From positions 34,797 to 98,796 of the forward strand of contig JANQIW010000119.1 of NCBI GenBank assembly GCA_028281945.1: DNA of 64,000 bases. The letters are read 5' to 3'. Below the pieces are notes generated by a model, which saw only the letters and a list, made by a program, of their open reading frames with translations, ran no database searches and was not told where the DNA came from. Source of the DNA: Prochloraceae cyanobacterium PL24a_bin.78. GTDB taxonomy: Bacteria; Cyanobacteriota; Cyanobacteriia; Cyanobacteriales; JANQIW01. Made by a program: the position numbers and the translations under genes. Of the stretch, positions 26,801 to 36,906 are shown piece after piece (the first letter of the stretch is position 1; each line of letters starts with the position of its first letter).

Positions 26801-28621
26801 ATGACTACTTTTCTTATAACTTCTAATGCAGATGATGGAGTAGGTACTTTAAGAGAAGCTATTGAATTAGCCAATGGAAATGGAACTAGTGATACCATTA
26901 CCTTTGATTCTAGCTTAGAAGGAACAACAATCACTCTAACGACGGGTGAATTAGCTATACTGGAAGATTTGGTAATTGATGCTTCATCTATTTCTGGATT
27001 AACCATCGATGGGAACAATAATTCCCGTATTTTCAATGTAAGTGATAATACTAATGACATAATTTTTGTCGAATTTATTGGTTTGACTCTTTCTGGTGGA
27101 AATCCTCAATCTGATGATGGTAGTTTATTAGATGGGGGAGCTATTTTTACGGAAGAAAGCTTACAAATTACTAATAGTACTATTTCTGGTAATACTTCTA
27201 CAAGTTTAGGAGGGGGGATTTTTAATGTTAATGGTAATTTAACCTTAATAGATAGTACTGTTTCCGATAATAGTAGTTTGAGTGGAGGGGGAATTTTTAA
27301 CTATAATGGTGTTTTAATTATTAATGAGAGTGTTGTAAGTGATAACAACAGTGTTGATAATGGAGGAGGAATCTATAATAATAGTAGTAGTTTAGTTATT
27401 AATGACAGTATTATAACTGATAATAGCGTTACGGGAATTGATGATATTGATTCCAATAATAATGGAGGTGGCGTTTACAACAATAATAATGGACTTCTAA
27501 TTATTAACAATAGTATTATAACCAATAATAATGTTCCTAATTTTGGTGGTGGTATCTCTACAAATTTCGGCAATATAACCATAACCAATACGACTATATC
27601 TGGAAATACAAGTAATTTTGGCGGTGGATTATATGCTTTTGGCTCTACTACAGATATACAACAAAGTACTATTTCCAATAATGAAGCAACTAATACAGGC
27701 GGTGGGATTTTTACTAATACTGATTTAGAAAGTGAAATAACTACGATAACGAATACGACTATATCGGGAAATACTGCTACTGATGATGGAGGTGGGATTT
27801 TTAATAATGATGGTTTAACAGTTATTGAAAATAGTACCATTACTAATAATACTGGTTCATCAGGTGGGGGAATTGCTAGTTTTGGTGATAATTTGACAGA
27901 AACCCAAATAGCAAATACGATTATTTCAGGGAATGAAAATAGTGATGTTGATTTTGTTATCGCAGGAGTAAATTCTTTTGTGAGTAATGGAGGGAATTTA
28001 ATTGGTATTGGTAATGCAGCAGTGGAAGGCGATAATGTCTTTACTGAAGCCAATGATATCACAGGTATTACCGATCCTGTTATAGGACCTTTAGAAAATA
28101 ATGGTGGATTTGTAGAAACTCATGCTTTACTTGCAGGTAGTCCAGCGATAGATGCAGGAATAAATGATAATTTAAGCCCAGAAATAATTACCGATGGAAG
28201 AGGTGAAGGTTTTGATAGAATTATTAATGAGACAGTAGATATAGGTGCATTTGAATTCTTAGATGGATTGAATTTAGATATCGATGGTAATGGAGAAGCA
28301 GATGCTCTGACGGATGGAATCTTAATTTTACGTTCGTTATTTGGATTCACTGGTGATTCTCTCATTGATGGTGCATTGGCTACAGATGCTACTTTGACTA
28401 CTGCTTCGGAAATAGAAGACTTTTTAGAAATTACTAATAATAATAATATTTTTGATGTGGATGGTAATGGGGAAGGGGATGCTTTGACGGATGGAATTTT
28501 AATTTTACGTTCGTTGTTTGGATTTACTGATGATTCTCTAATTAATGGTGCGGTGGCTACAGATGCTACTTTGACTACTGCTTCGGAAATTAGCGAGGCT
28601 ATCACTTCTTTATTGCCATAA
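26801..28621 (+). CDS. Beta-helix protein with dockerin-like C-terminal repeats, paralog
   Basis: The 606-residue protein matches the preceding gene in plan and in much of its sequence: the DGVGTLREAIELANGNG opening, a longer beta-helix (about residues 120-400) rich in Asn, Ser and Gly, the GGFVETHALLAGSPAIDAG closing motif, and two DIDGNGEADALTDGI then LRSLFGF units. AGAGGG precedes its ATG and the gap between the two genes is 53 bases, so they form a duplicated pair and probably one transcript. The extra length comes from additional helix turns, as expected for repeat slippage. It has no signal peptide. Confidence 0.75.
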   Translation: MTTFLITSNADDGVGTLREAIELANGNGTSDTITFDSSLEGTTITLTTGELAILEDLVIDASSISGLTIDGNNNSRIFNVSDNTNDIIFVEFIGLTLSGGNPQSDDGSLLDGGAIFTEESLQITNSTISGNTSTSLGGGIFNVNGNLTLIDSTVSDNSSLSGGGIFNYNGVLIINESVVSDNNSVDNGGGIYNNSSSLVINDSIITDNSVTGIDDIDSNNNGGGVYNNNNGLLIINNSIITNNNVPNFGGGISTNFGNITITNTTISGNTSNFGGGLYAFGSTTDIQQSTISNNEATNTGGGIFTNTDLESEITTITNTTISGNTATDDGGGIFNNDGLTVIENSTITNNTGSSGGGIASFGDNLTETQIANTIISGNENSDVDFVIAGVNSFVSNGGNLIGIGNAAVEGDNVFTEANDITGITDPVIGPLENNGGFVETHALLAGSPAIDAGINDNLSPEIITDGRGEGFDRIINETVDIGAFEFLDGLNLDIDGNGEADALTDGILILRSLFGFTGDSLIDGALATDATLTTASEIEDFLEITNNNNIFDVDGNGEGDALTDGILILRSLFGFTDDSLINGAVATDATLTTASEISEAITSLLP

Positions 28622-28858
28622 TTATTTAATAAGAAAATAGTTCATCATTAATTGTTAATTAAGTGCTCTTCTTAATTGATGATTGATGATGATTAATAAG
28701 TTTATTTTAATTAATAAAAAAAAGAAAGTTCTAGAAAATTATTTCAGACAATTCTATTGGATTGATTAAACTTAATAAAATTGATTTTTATAACTGTTGT
28801 AAATTAGAAATAGAATTAAAAATTGTTTAAAAACTGAATGTAAGTTAATTTACTAATT

Positions 28859-30352
28859 ATGATAATGGAACCCAATTTCAATCGTTTACTTGCTAATCGC
28901 TATAAAATAAAAAAGTTAATTGGAAAAGGTGCTATGGGTATAGTTTATCTTGCTGAAGATACTTTATCAAATGGCTTAAAAGTAGCAGTTAAATTTCTTT
29001 CCCAGGCATTACAAAATGAGAAAATGTTGAAAAAATTTGAGCGAGAGGCGAGAATTAGTGCTTTATTGTCGGAGAAGAGTAATAACATTGTCAAGGTTAA
29101 AGATTATGGATTAGATTTAAATGGATTGCCTTTTTATGTGATGGAACTTTTGGAGGGGGAAACTCTTGAAGATATTCTTAATGTGGATGTTTTATCTTTA
29201 CCTCGTTTTTTAAATTTGGCAAGTCAAATATGTTTTGCGATGCAATCCGCTCATAATGGGATTATTTATGAAGGAGAACTGTGTCCTGTTATTCATAGGG
29301 ATATTAAACCTAGTAATATTTTTATCTTAAAAGATCCTGAATTAGGTGAAGTGGTAAAAATTTTAGATTTTGGTATTGCTGAAATGATAGAACCTGATAA
29401 GTCTGCTTATGTTCCTTTCATGGGAACTCCAGAATATTCTTCTCCTGAGCAAATGGAAGGAAAAGAACTTGATAATCGTTCTGATATTTATAGTTTTGGC
29501 TTAATCATGTATGAAATGCTGGTTAATGAAAAACCTTTTCATGCTAGTGGTGATATTGGTGCTTGGTATGAAGCACATTCTACAATAGAACCTAAAAAAT
29601 TTAATGAATTTCTAAATTTACCTCCTGATTTAGAGAAGATAATTATGAAATCTTTAGAGAAAAAAATTACCGATCGTCCTCAAAGTGTTGGTGAAATTTT
29701 ACAAATCTTACAAACTTTAGAGAGAAAATATAAGAAAAAACAAGATGATAAAACATTAGAGATAGAATTATCTTCTGATTCTTCTTCATCTATAGAAAAA
29801 ATTTATTTAAATAGTTCTTGGCCAACAAATAAACCTCTACAGAAAATAGTATTTCCTTGTGTTATCAATTTTAATGATATTGAATACCCTAGTTTATGGG
29901 CAATGCTGGAGGAAGAAGATATAATGAATCGTGAATCTAGTATTTATTATAATCGTTTTCTTTTTAAAAGTTACCCTCATCCAATGGTACTTTGGATTAC
30001 TGGTTTATATAATAAAGGCTATGGAGCACGTTGGTTACCATGTTATTTAGATCTTAAAAGTAGTATTGGTCAGAAAGTTATTGCAAATTTAAGTCAATCA
30101 AAGTTCTATCATATCTTACTATTTGCTCTTAGTAAGCCAGATGAATATAAAAACATAGGGAAAATAAGACTTTCTATGAAGCAAAGAAGTATGCTTGAAA
30201 CATGGTCGAAAGTGGGTGAAACTTTGAAGGTAACTAAGGCTCCTCAAGTTAGTAAAAAAAAGCTGAAGTTAGAATTTGAAGAGCTTAAAGAGACAATAAT
30301 TACTAAGCTTCAATCTTCAGATGCTTCTGATGGTGATGTTATTAATGATTAA
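28859..30352 (+). CDS. Serine/threonine protein kinase with unassigned C-terminal domain
   Basis: The 497-residue cytoplasmic protein has a complete Hanks-type kinase domain at about residues 15-290: the glycine loop IGKGAMGIVYLAED, the ATP-binding Lys in VAVKFL, HRDIKPSNIF, DFGIAE, GTPEYSSPEQ and the DNRSDIYSFGLIMYEML segment. All catalytic residues are present. A charged linker leads to a C-terminal domain of about 160 residues with FNDIEYPSLWAMLEEED and GYGARWLPCYLDLKSSIGQK that I do not recognise. There is no membrane helix. It follows the beta-helix pair on the same strand after 237 bases of AT-rich spacer. Targets are unknown. Confidence 0.85.
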   Translation: MIMEPNFNRLLANRYKIKKLIGKGAMGIVYLAEDTLSNGLKVAVKFLSQALQNEKMLKKFEREARISALLSEKSNNIVKVKDYGLDLNGLPFYVMELLEGETLEDILNVDVLSLPRFLNLASQICFAMQSAHNGIIYEGELCPVIHRDIKPSNIFILKDPELGEVVKILDFGIAEMIEPDKSAYVPFMGTPEYSSPEQMEGKELDNRSDIYSFGLIMYEMLVNEKPFHASGDIGAWYEAHSTIEPKKFNEFLNLPPDLEKIIMKSLEKKITDRPQSVGEILQILQTLERKYKKKQDDKTLEIELSSDSSSSIEKIYLNSSWPTNKPLQKIVFPCVINFNDIEYPSLWAMLEEEDIMNRESSIYYNRFLFKSYPHPMVLWITGLYNKGYGARWLPCYLDLKSSIGQKVIANLSQSKFYHILLFALSKPDEYKNIGKIRLSMKQRSMLETWSKVGETLKVTKAPQVSKKKLKLEFEELKETIITKLQSSDASDGDVIND

Positions 30353-30398
30353 ATAATATTTATTAAATTTTTTTCTTAATAATTTCTGGGATTAATTA

Positions 30399-31052
30399 TT
30401 AGTTATTTGGATTAGTTATTTGGAGTTTAACCCAGTTACGGAAAGCTTTCATTGTCTTATTTCTACCTTCTATTTTACATTTTTGGAGATACTCTGGGAT
30501 GATTTTAATTAAATCTAATTTGGGAAAAATATCGCTTTGATCGCTTTTTATATATTGACCTTTTTTTAGTAAATTAATCTGCAATTTTCCTTGAGAAAAC
30601 TGCCAAATTTCTGGTACTTTTAAGGCTTGATAAATATCAAGATGGGTTCTAGAAGTTACTTCAATTTCTATTGCTAAATCTGGAGGAGGATCAATATTTA
30701 AATCTAATCTATCTTTGCCACGAATTGCTGCTTCATTTTGAATATAAAAACAATTATCTGGTTCAATTCCTTTTAACATTTTTTGATTTTTAAAAGTTGT
30801 TGATCCTAAAGGACAAAATTCTATATCTAATTCTTCTAAAAGAGCTTTAATTAAATCACTAATAATTTCTTTATTACGTTCGTGTTCTGGTAATGGACTC
30901 ATAATTTCCAATATATAATTATTGTAAGCTATTCTAGCACTACGATGTTCTCCTAATTCTTCTAGTATTGTCTCAAATTCTTGCCAATTAATCTCGGTGA
31001 GTAGGATTTTTTGTCCTGGTGGTACATTAATTTTTTGTAGTTCTAATAACAT
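30399..31052 (-). CDS. Uma2 family (DUF820) putative endonuclease
   Basis: The 217-residue protein has the Uma2 pattern: a YILEIMSPLPEHE segment, KGIEPDNCFYIQNE and PPDLAIEIEVTSRTHLDIY, where the spaced Asp/Glu residues and the later basic residue form the restriction-endonuclease-like active site of the fold. An LKVPEIWQFSQGKLQINLL segment follows, as in most members. The family is greatly expanded in cyanobacteria and its biological role is not settled. It has a longer C-terminus than most members, with KCKIEGRNKTMKAFRNWV. Confidence 0.85.
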   Translation of the reverse strand: MLLELQKINVPPGQKILLTEINWQEFETILEELGEHRSARIAYNNYILEIMSPLPEHERNKEIISDLIKALLEELDIEFCPLGSTTFKNQKMLKGIEPDNCFYIQNEAAIRGKDRLDLNIDPPPDLAIEIEVTSRTHLDIYQALKVPEIWQFSQGKLQINLLKKGQYIKSDQSDIFPKLDLIKIIPEYLQKCKIEGRNKTMKAFRNWVKLQITNPNN

Positions 31053-31200
31053 ATTTTTCCTAAAATTTTATTTTTATTGTTGTTGAATTGTCTTAACTAA
31101 AATTTTAATTTGATTCTAGTTTAGATTTTAAATTCCTAAAGTTAATTATACCAAAAATTTACCAAAATGCTAACAATATATTTACCAATAATAAAATCCT

Positions 31201-31512
31201 TTAAGAAGCAAATTTATCCATTAAAGTAGGAGCAATTGCTGTAAATAAACCTCCACCAACCATAGGTTCAAAAAATAATTAATACCGTTTTTCGCGTAAT
31301 AGTGATAGACATTGATAGGAGAATGGGAATAATAGGAGAATGGGGAGAATAAATTTTGGTTAATTATCCTAGATTTGGGATTTTTTAACTCTATTATTAT
31401 TAAAGACTTTCTTGATATAAATCTAATCTTTTTAAAAGTAATTTAACAATAATTCCTCCAACTAAAGCCATGGGAAATCAAGGGATTTCTCTAATTAATT
31501 CTAAGTCATTTT
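31201..31512 (-). pseudogene. Remnant of an unidentified gene split by a repeat
   Basis: On the minus strand 31512-31400 reads NDLELIREIP, a TGA (perhaps once Trp), then FPMALVGGIIVKLLLKRLDL and a stop. Further on, 31269-31201 reads EPMVGGGLFTAIAPTLMDKF and a stop. Dispersed repeat copy b lies between the two parts. The pieces look like real hydrophobic protein sequence with good codon use, but I cannot name the family. The repeat boundary on the 31400 side is uncertain. Confidence 0.45.
31297..31400 (+). repeat. Dispersed intergenic repeat, copy b
   Basis: It starts with TAATAGTGATAGA, then GGAGAATGGGG and AGAATAAATTTTGGTTAAT, and ends near TTGATATAAA. Copy c at 39138-39235 aligns with most of its length in the same orientation. 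The remaining spacer up to 31618 is AT-rich without further signals. Confidence 0.65.
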
Positions 31513-31618
31513 TCCCTAGGTTACTGATTCAATCCAACCTAATATCATTAATTTTCTGAAAATAAGATAATATGATAGTTTTTGTTATCATCGTATAAAT
31601 CCATTTTTTAAACTTAAG

Positions 31619-34513
31619 ATGAAAAATAAATATTCTATATTTAAACAAGCAATTATTGTTTTTTTGAGTTCAATTGTTATTATAAGTTTGCCAAGATTAC
31701 TTCAAGCAAAAGATAAAAATTTGAGTATTTTTCAACAAGAAAATATTGAGGAAAAAAATAAAGTCTCTAACACTAGAAATCAGTTTCATAAGCAATTTTA
31801 TTCGGAATCAAAAGGGTTAGATATTGATCGAATTCAACTCAATATTCTGGTGGAAAAACTAGGAAATTTAATGGAAGAAGATCAGATTTTTGATGATGGG
31901 ATTTTAGGGGATATATATGTTTTTAAAGCCAAATCAGAAATGGATATTTTAATTAGAGTAGACAGCGATGAATTTACTCCTAAACTAATTTTAATTAACC
32001 CTGAAAACCAAGTTATTGGGGTTAATAATAATGCTAATGCTAGGAATAATACTTCTGAAATTAGGATAACTTTACCAGAGGATGGGGAATATCAAATAGT
32101 AGTTAAAGGTAATGATACTAATAGTAGAGGAAATTATAATTTAATCGCAATAGAAGCAACAGAAAATCAAATCCAACAACTTGAAGCAGATATCCTATTT
32201 GAAGAAGGTTTTATAGAATATCAAAATAATCAAATCCAAAAAGCTTCACAATTTTGGCAAGAAGCATTAAGCAAATATCAATTAATAGAAGATAAACAAG
32301 GAGAAGCAAATTCTCTGTTAAATTTGGGATTGGTTTATGACTTATTAGGAGAATATGAAAAAGCTATCAGTTTTTACTCTTCTAGTTTAAAAATTTCTAG
32401 AAAAATCGAAGATAAAATTACAGAAGGCAACGCGTTAGGAAATCTTGGATTAGTTTATTATTCTTTGGGAGAATATCACAAAGCAATTGATTTTTATTTC
32501 CAAAGTTTACAGATTAAAAAAGATTTTGATAATTTAGAAGGAGAAGCAAATTCATTAGGAAATTTAGGATTAGCCTATAAAGCATTAGGAAAATATGCTT
32601 TAGCCATAGATTATTTTAAACAAAGTTTAACTATAGCAAAACAATTACAAGATAGACATTTACAAGCTAATTCTTTTTTAAATCTGGGATTAATTTATAA
32701 TATCTTAGGAGAATCTTCTATCGCTCAAAATTACTTTGAAAATAGTCTACAAATTAGTAGAGAAATTGGAGATAAATTTGCAGAAGCTAATGCCTTAGAT
32801 AATTTAGGAATAGTTTATAATAATTACAAAAAATACTATACAGCTATTCAATATCACTCTTTAAGTTTGGAAATTGCTAAAACCATAAAACATAAAATTG
32901 GCGAAATTAATTCTTTAGGAAATCTCGGCAGAGTTTACCATAATTTAAAACAATATGACAAAGCGATCGAATATTTTCAAATTACCTTAAATAAAGCAAA
33001 AAAAATCGGGAATAAAGAAGAAGAAATCAACGCATTAGAAAACTTAGGATTAGCCTATGAATCTTTAGAAAAACAACAACAAGCTATAGAATATTACCAA
33101 GAAACTTTAGAAATAGCCCAACAAATAGGAGATAAATTTAATCAAGGAATTGCCCTCAATAATTTAGGAAGAATCTATTACAAACAAAGCAAATATAAGA
33201 AAGCAGAAAAATTATTAATCAAAGGAATAGAAACTAGAGAATCCTTAAGAATTAACCTAGGAGATAGAGAAAAAATAGCAATTTTTGAAACCCAAAAAAA
33301 TAGTTATCCTCTACTTCAACAAACACTAATTGCCCAAAATAAAATAGATACTGCTATAGAAATATCAGAAAGAGGAAGGGCGAGAGCATTTGTAGAATTA
33401 ATTGCCCAACATTTTGATAAACAAATTGACATTAAACCACCCAATATTTCCGAGATTAAACAAGTAGCTATTAAAGAAAAAGCTACATTAGTAGAATACT
33501 CATTTGTTGCCGATGCTATCTATATTTGGGTAGTCTCTCCAACAGGAAAAATCAACTTTGTAAAACAAGAAATAGAAGAGAAAGAAATCAAAGAATTAGT
33601 AGTAAAAAGTCGCAGAGAAATTACCACTTTAAAAGTAAATAATAGCAAGGAAAATCAACTACAAAAACTCCATGAAATTCTAATCAAACCCATCGAAAAA
33701 TATTTACCCAAAAATCCACAAGACAAAGTAATTTTTATCCCTCAAAACGAATTATTTTTGGTGCCATTTGTAGCCTTGCAAGATTCATCCCAAAAATACC
33801 TCATTGAAAAACATACTATTCTCACCGCCACAGCCATTCAAGCATTACAACTCAGCGAAGAAATAGTGGATAATCGAAGATTGAATTCCACTTCCTCAAA
33901 AGACAAGATTCTTGTGGTAGGAAATCCAGAAATGCCAACCATCATGTCTCCTATTGGCATACAAGAGAAATTACCATCCTTGCCAGGTGCTTACCAAGAA
34001 GCATTATCCATTAGTCAAATATTAAATACTATTCCTATAACAGGCAGAGAAGCTACTGAAACATTTATAAAAGAAGAAATGGAAAAATCTAGAATAATAC
34101 ATTTAGCAACTCATGGTTTATTGGATGATTTTGGCACGGGAATACCTGGTGCGATTGCCCTTACTCCCACACAATCAGATAATGGATTCCTAACAACACA
34201 GGAAATATTTAATTTAAATTTAGAGGCTGAATTAGTTGTATTAAGTGCTTGTAATACAGGCAGAGGAAAGATTACAGGAGATGGAATCGTGGGAATATCT
34301 CGCTCTTTTCGGGCTGCTGGTGCATCTAGTTTAATTGTTTCTTTATGGGATATCCCAGATAATGAAACAAAATTTTTAATGAATGAATTTTATGCTATGA
34401 TGGATCAAGATTTGGATAAGGCATCCCTTTTGCGACAAGCACAATTAAAGACAAAAGAGAAATACCCTCAACCTATCTATTGGGCTTCTTTTACCATTTT
34501 TGGAGAAACTTAA
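31619..34513 (+). CDS. Exported TPR protein with C-terminal CHAT protease domain
   Basis: The 964-residue protein has an N-terminal signal segment (IIVFLSSIVIISLPRLLQA), a PPC-like beta domain at about residues 85-165 (LPEDGEYQIVVKGND), some nine TPR units from 190 to 560 (NLGLVYDLLGEYEKAISFY and similar), and a CHAT domain from about 690. The CHAT dyad is seen in IHLATHG and VVLSACNTG. CHAT domains are caspase-like Cys proteases, and in some systems they are activated by TPR partners; here both are in one chain. The target and location are unknown, though the signal segment suggests export. The gene stands alone on its strand. Confidence 0.85.
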   Translation: MKNKYSIFKQAIIVFLSSIVIISLPRLLQAKDKNLSIFQQENIEEKNKVSNTRNQFHKQFYSESKGLDIDRIQLNILVEKLGNLMEEDQIFDDGILGDIYVFKAKSEMDILIRVDSDEFTPKLILINPENQVIGVNNNANARNNTSEIRITLPEDGEYQIVVKGNDTNSRGNYNLIAIEATENQIQQLEADILFEEGFIEYQNNQIQKASQFWQEALSKYQLIEDKQGEANSLLNLGLVYDLLGEYEKAISFYSSSLKISRKIEDKITEGNALGNLGLVYYSLGEYHKAIDFYFQSLQIKKDFDNLEGEANSLGNLGLAYKALGKYALAIDYFKQSLTIAKQLQDRHLQANSFLNLGLIYNILGESSIAQNYFENSLQISREIGDKFAEANALDNLGIVYNNYKKYYTAIQYHSLSLEIAKTIKHKIGEINSLGNLGRVYHNLKQYDKAIEYFQITLNKAKKIGNKEEEINALENLGLAYESLEKQQQAIEYYQETLEIAQQIGDKFNQGIALNNLGRIYYKQSKYKKAEKLLIKGIETRESLRINLGDREKIAIFETQKNSYPLLQQTLIAQNKIDTAIEISERGRARAFVELIAQHFDKQIDIKPPNISEIKQVAIKEKATLVEYSFVADAIYIWVVSPTGKINFVKQEIEEKEIKELVVKSRREITTLKVNNSKENQLQKLHEILIKPIEKYLPKNPQDKVIFIPQNELFLVPFVALQDSSQKYLIEKHTILTATAIQALQLSEEIVDNRRLNSTSSKDKILVVGNPEMPTIMSPIGIQEKLPSLPGAYQEALSISQILNTIPITGREATETFIKEEMEKSRIIHLATHGLLDDFGTGIPGAIALTPTQSDNGFLTTQEIFNLNLEAELVVLSACNTGRGKITGDGIVGISRSFRAAGASSLIVSLWDIPDNETKFLMNEFYAMMDQDLDKASLLRQAQLKTKEKYPQPIYWASFTIFGET

Positions 34514-34617
34514 TATCATTTTTAGTAACCTTTTTGAGGGTTTTAAAAAGCAGTAATTTATATTTAAAACCACTTAAAAAGTAAAAAAATATTTTTAAGT
34601 AAATAGTATATTAATAA

Positions 34618-35538
34618 TTATTGCTTATATTTATCACGTAATTTTTTAAATCTTTTAGTTGCCGTTATAATACTACGCCGCATTAGATCGAGAGAATTAG
34701 CTAATTGACCAATTTCATCCTGTCTTGCGAGGGAAATTTCTTTATCTAGATTACCATCGGTTATTTCTTGTGCACTATGAGAAAGGTTAATAATAGGCTT
34801 GAGAATTAGCCGTTGCATTAATCTATTAATAATGAAAAATATCAGTGAAAAAAGTATCGTCAAGGAAATAAATGCTGTCAAACTCCTTTGAAAAATAATT
34901 TGATTCACATTTCCAATGGGAACTCCAACTACATTAGCTCCTACCACTTGGTCTAATTCATATCCATAACCACTCGTACCTTTATATTCTTTTGCAATGT
35001 TAGGAGGTGAATTTTCTGGCTTACTATGACAAAGTAGACAAGATTGTTGACTAATAGAAGGTTGAGCAGATATTAAATAATTATTATTTTGTACTCTTCC
35101 TTGTATAATTAAACTCTCTAAATTACGATCCTCACGAAAGCTTTCAAGTATTTTTTGTTCGATAGGTTCTGGTCTATTATCGGGATTTAAAGGATTATCA
35201 GAAGTAACTTTAATGTAATAACTGGGTTCTAAATCTAAAAAATGTTCTGCAATATGTTTAGTTGCTACCACAGGGGAAATGGCAGGTGCGTGAAAAATAT
35301 CCTTAGGAAGTAGGTAAGGCCTTACATCTTTATCGATATAAGTTCGGGCTGATTTAACTACATTCACTAATAAATTTAATTCTTTTTCAGCATTATTATA
35401 AACTTCTTGCCGAGTCAAATTATTAATTACTAATATACTAATAATTAAACTTAATATATAAACAATGACTAATGCCAGTCTAAATTTAACAATAATACTT
35501 TTGGTTTTAAAGAGGGAAACAATACTTTTAGATGTCAT
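34618..35538 (-). CDS. Haem-c sensor-like membrane protein (DUF3365 plus HAMP)
   Basis: The 306-residue protein has an N-terminal membrane helix and a periplasmic DUF3365 domain containing QQSCLLCHSKPENSP, a CxxCH site for covalently bound haem, near residue 165. A second membrane helix (about 215-240) follows, then a HAMP linker (INLSHSAQEITDGNLDKEIS and QDEIGQLANSLDLMRRSI). It stops just after HAMP, with no kinase, cyclase or methyl-accepting domain. The related Tll0287 protein is known to bind haem c. It may sense redox state or a gas and signal through a partner, which is inference. Confidence 0.8.
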   Translation of the reverse strand: MTSKSIVSLFKTKSIIVKFRLALVIVYILSLIISILVINNLTRQEVYNNAEKELNLLVNVVKSARTYIDKDVRPYLLPKDIFHAPAISPVVATKHIAEHFLDLEPSYYIKVTSDNPLNPDNRPEPIEQKILESFREDRNLESLIIQGRVQNNNYLISAQPSISQQSCLLCHSKPENSPPNIAKEYKGTSGYGYELDQVVGANVVGVPIGNVNQIIFQRSLTAFISLTILFSLIFFIINRLMQRLILKPIINLSHSAQEITDGNLDKEISLARQDEIGQLANSLDLMRRSIITATKRFKKLRDKYKQ

Positions 35539-35609
35539 ATTTTTTTTGCCGCAAAGTGTTTAATAGTTATCTTAATTATCTATAATCTATAGGATTAAAA
35601 GTTTTTAAA

Positions 35610-36506
35610 TCAAGATTCATCTATAAATAAAATATTACCAAGTTTTTCATCAATAATTTGATAAAATTGTTTTTTATATTCAACCATTTCTATTTCTTCT
35701 GCGAGTTTATTAATTAAGATTATACAATCATTAAAAGTAGAAATAAGATCAAATTCACTGATTATATCCTCATAAATTAGATTAGCAACAGGCCCGATTG
35801 AGGTTTGAAAAGCTTGATATACAATTTCTAAAGCTACATTAGAATCAGTTACCAATCGTTTTTTTACTAATTCCCGGAATTTCTCTTGGGATTTACCATC
35901 TATTTCTCCAGCAAGTTTATTAGTAATTCCTGATAATTGTTCAAAAGATATAATTTGATCACAATGTTTTGTTAGTTCTAAAAACAGTAAATTTCCTTTA
36001 ATTTCGGTAGATTCTTCAAAAATTTCTTGTAAAGTTCTAAAAACGTGATGATTTTTTTGGTGTTGATTTCGATTAGGCTTATTATTATTATTGATTACAG
36101 TATCTAAATTAGATAAGTTATCTAATTTATCTAAAGATAGAGACTGGTTAGATAATTTTTTTCTAGATAAATCCTCTCTAGATAAACTATCTGTAGTTGA
36201 ATTTTCTAATAAATAATTTGGTTTTTTCCATGTAAAATTAGAAAGTTTTATCTCTTGAATTTTAGTTTTCATTTCATTAGTATTTGTTATTTCTAAACAA
36301 ATTCCTAAGTAATTTGATAATACCAAAAGCAAACATAATACTTCCGAATCAAGATAATCTCTACAAAGCTTTATTGCGTCATCATAAGCATCTTTAGGTA
36401 ATAATTTTCTAATAGTAAAAGTTTTGCCTAAAAAAGAAAACTTTTCTTCTTTTATCTCAGATATTTTCCCGTTAGCTATATTGGCAGTTTCAATGATAAA
36501 TACCAT
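35610..36506 (-). CDS. Hypothetical cytoplasmic protein
   Basis: I do not recognise this 298-residue protein. The first 85 residues (FSFLGKTFTIRKLLPKDAYD) look folded. Residues about 105-150 form a low-complexity stretch rich in Leu, Ser, Asp and Asn with repeating LSREDLSRKKLSNQSLS, and the rest is helical and acidic. The low-complexity part arises from repeated TTATCTA words in the DNA. No membrane helix or signal is seen. It is read in the same direction as the haem-c protein 72 bases downstream, which may indicate a shared transcript. Confidence 0.55.
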   Translation of the reverse strand: MVFIIETANIANGKISEIKEEKFSFLGKTFTIRKLLPKDAYDDAIKLCRDYLDSEVLCLLLVLSNYLGICLEITNTNEMKTKIQEIKLSNFTWKKPNYLLENSTTDSLSREDLSRKKLSNQSLSLDKLDNLSNLDTVINNNNKPNRNQHQKNHHVFRTLQEIFEESTEIKGNLLFLELTKHCDQIISFEQLSGITNKLAGEIDGKSQEKFRELVKKRLVTDSNVALEIVYQAFQTSIGPVANLIYEDIISEFDLISTFNDCIILINKLAEEIEMVEYKKQFYQIIDEKLGNILFIDES

Positions 36507-36906
36507 ATTGTTTAAAAATTTTAGTTATTAATTCTGAATTATAAATCTTGAAAAATTTTTCTCCATGTTAAAAATCTTCAACTAATACAATCTTAATGGA
36601 TTTCAATTACCATAAACTAACTCTGTCAATGGGTATTAGAAATAAATTATTAAATCTAATTTTTCATAATTCAACTCAATTAAAGTTTTGTAACAAAAAT
36701 CTATTAATTTTAATCTTCTGTATACTTTATCTTACCTACTTCAATGAGATTTTTTCGATTTTTAAAAAATTTAGAAAAACCTTGTAATCTGTAAAAGCAC
36801 TGAGATTTAATCTTCCTACTATCTAGAGAATAATCAATTGATATTGGCACTATTGCTTTATTAAAACTATTATAGTAAATATTAAGAAATGTAAATAAAA
36901 AAATTC
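36507..36906. other. AT-rich intergenic region
   Basis: It lies between divergent genes. A 63-codon open frame (36596-36787) is Phe/Leu/Asn-rich, has no ribosome binding site and shows no family pattern, so no gene is called. No repeat or RNA gene was seen. Confidence 0.4.

Noticed and set aside
36596..36787. 63-codon open frame
   Set aside because: Asn/Leu/Phe-rich, no ribosome binding site and no recognisable relative.
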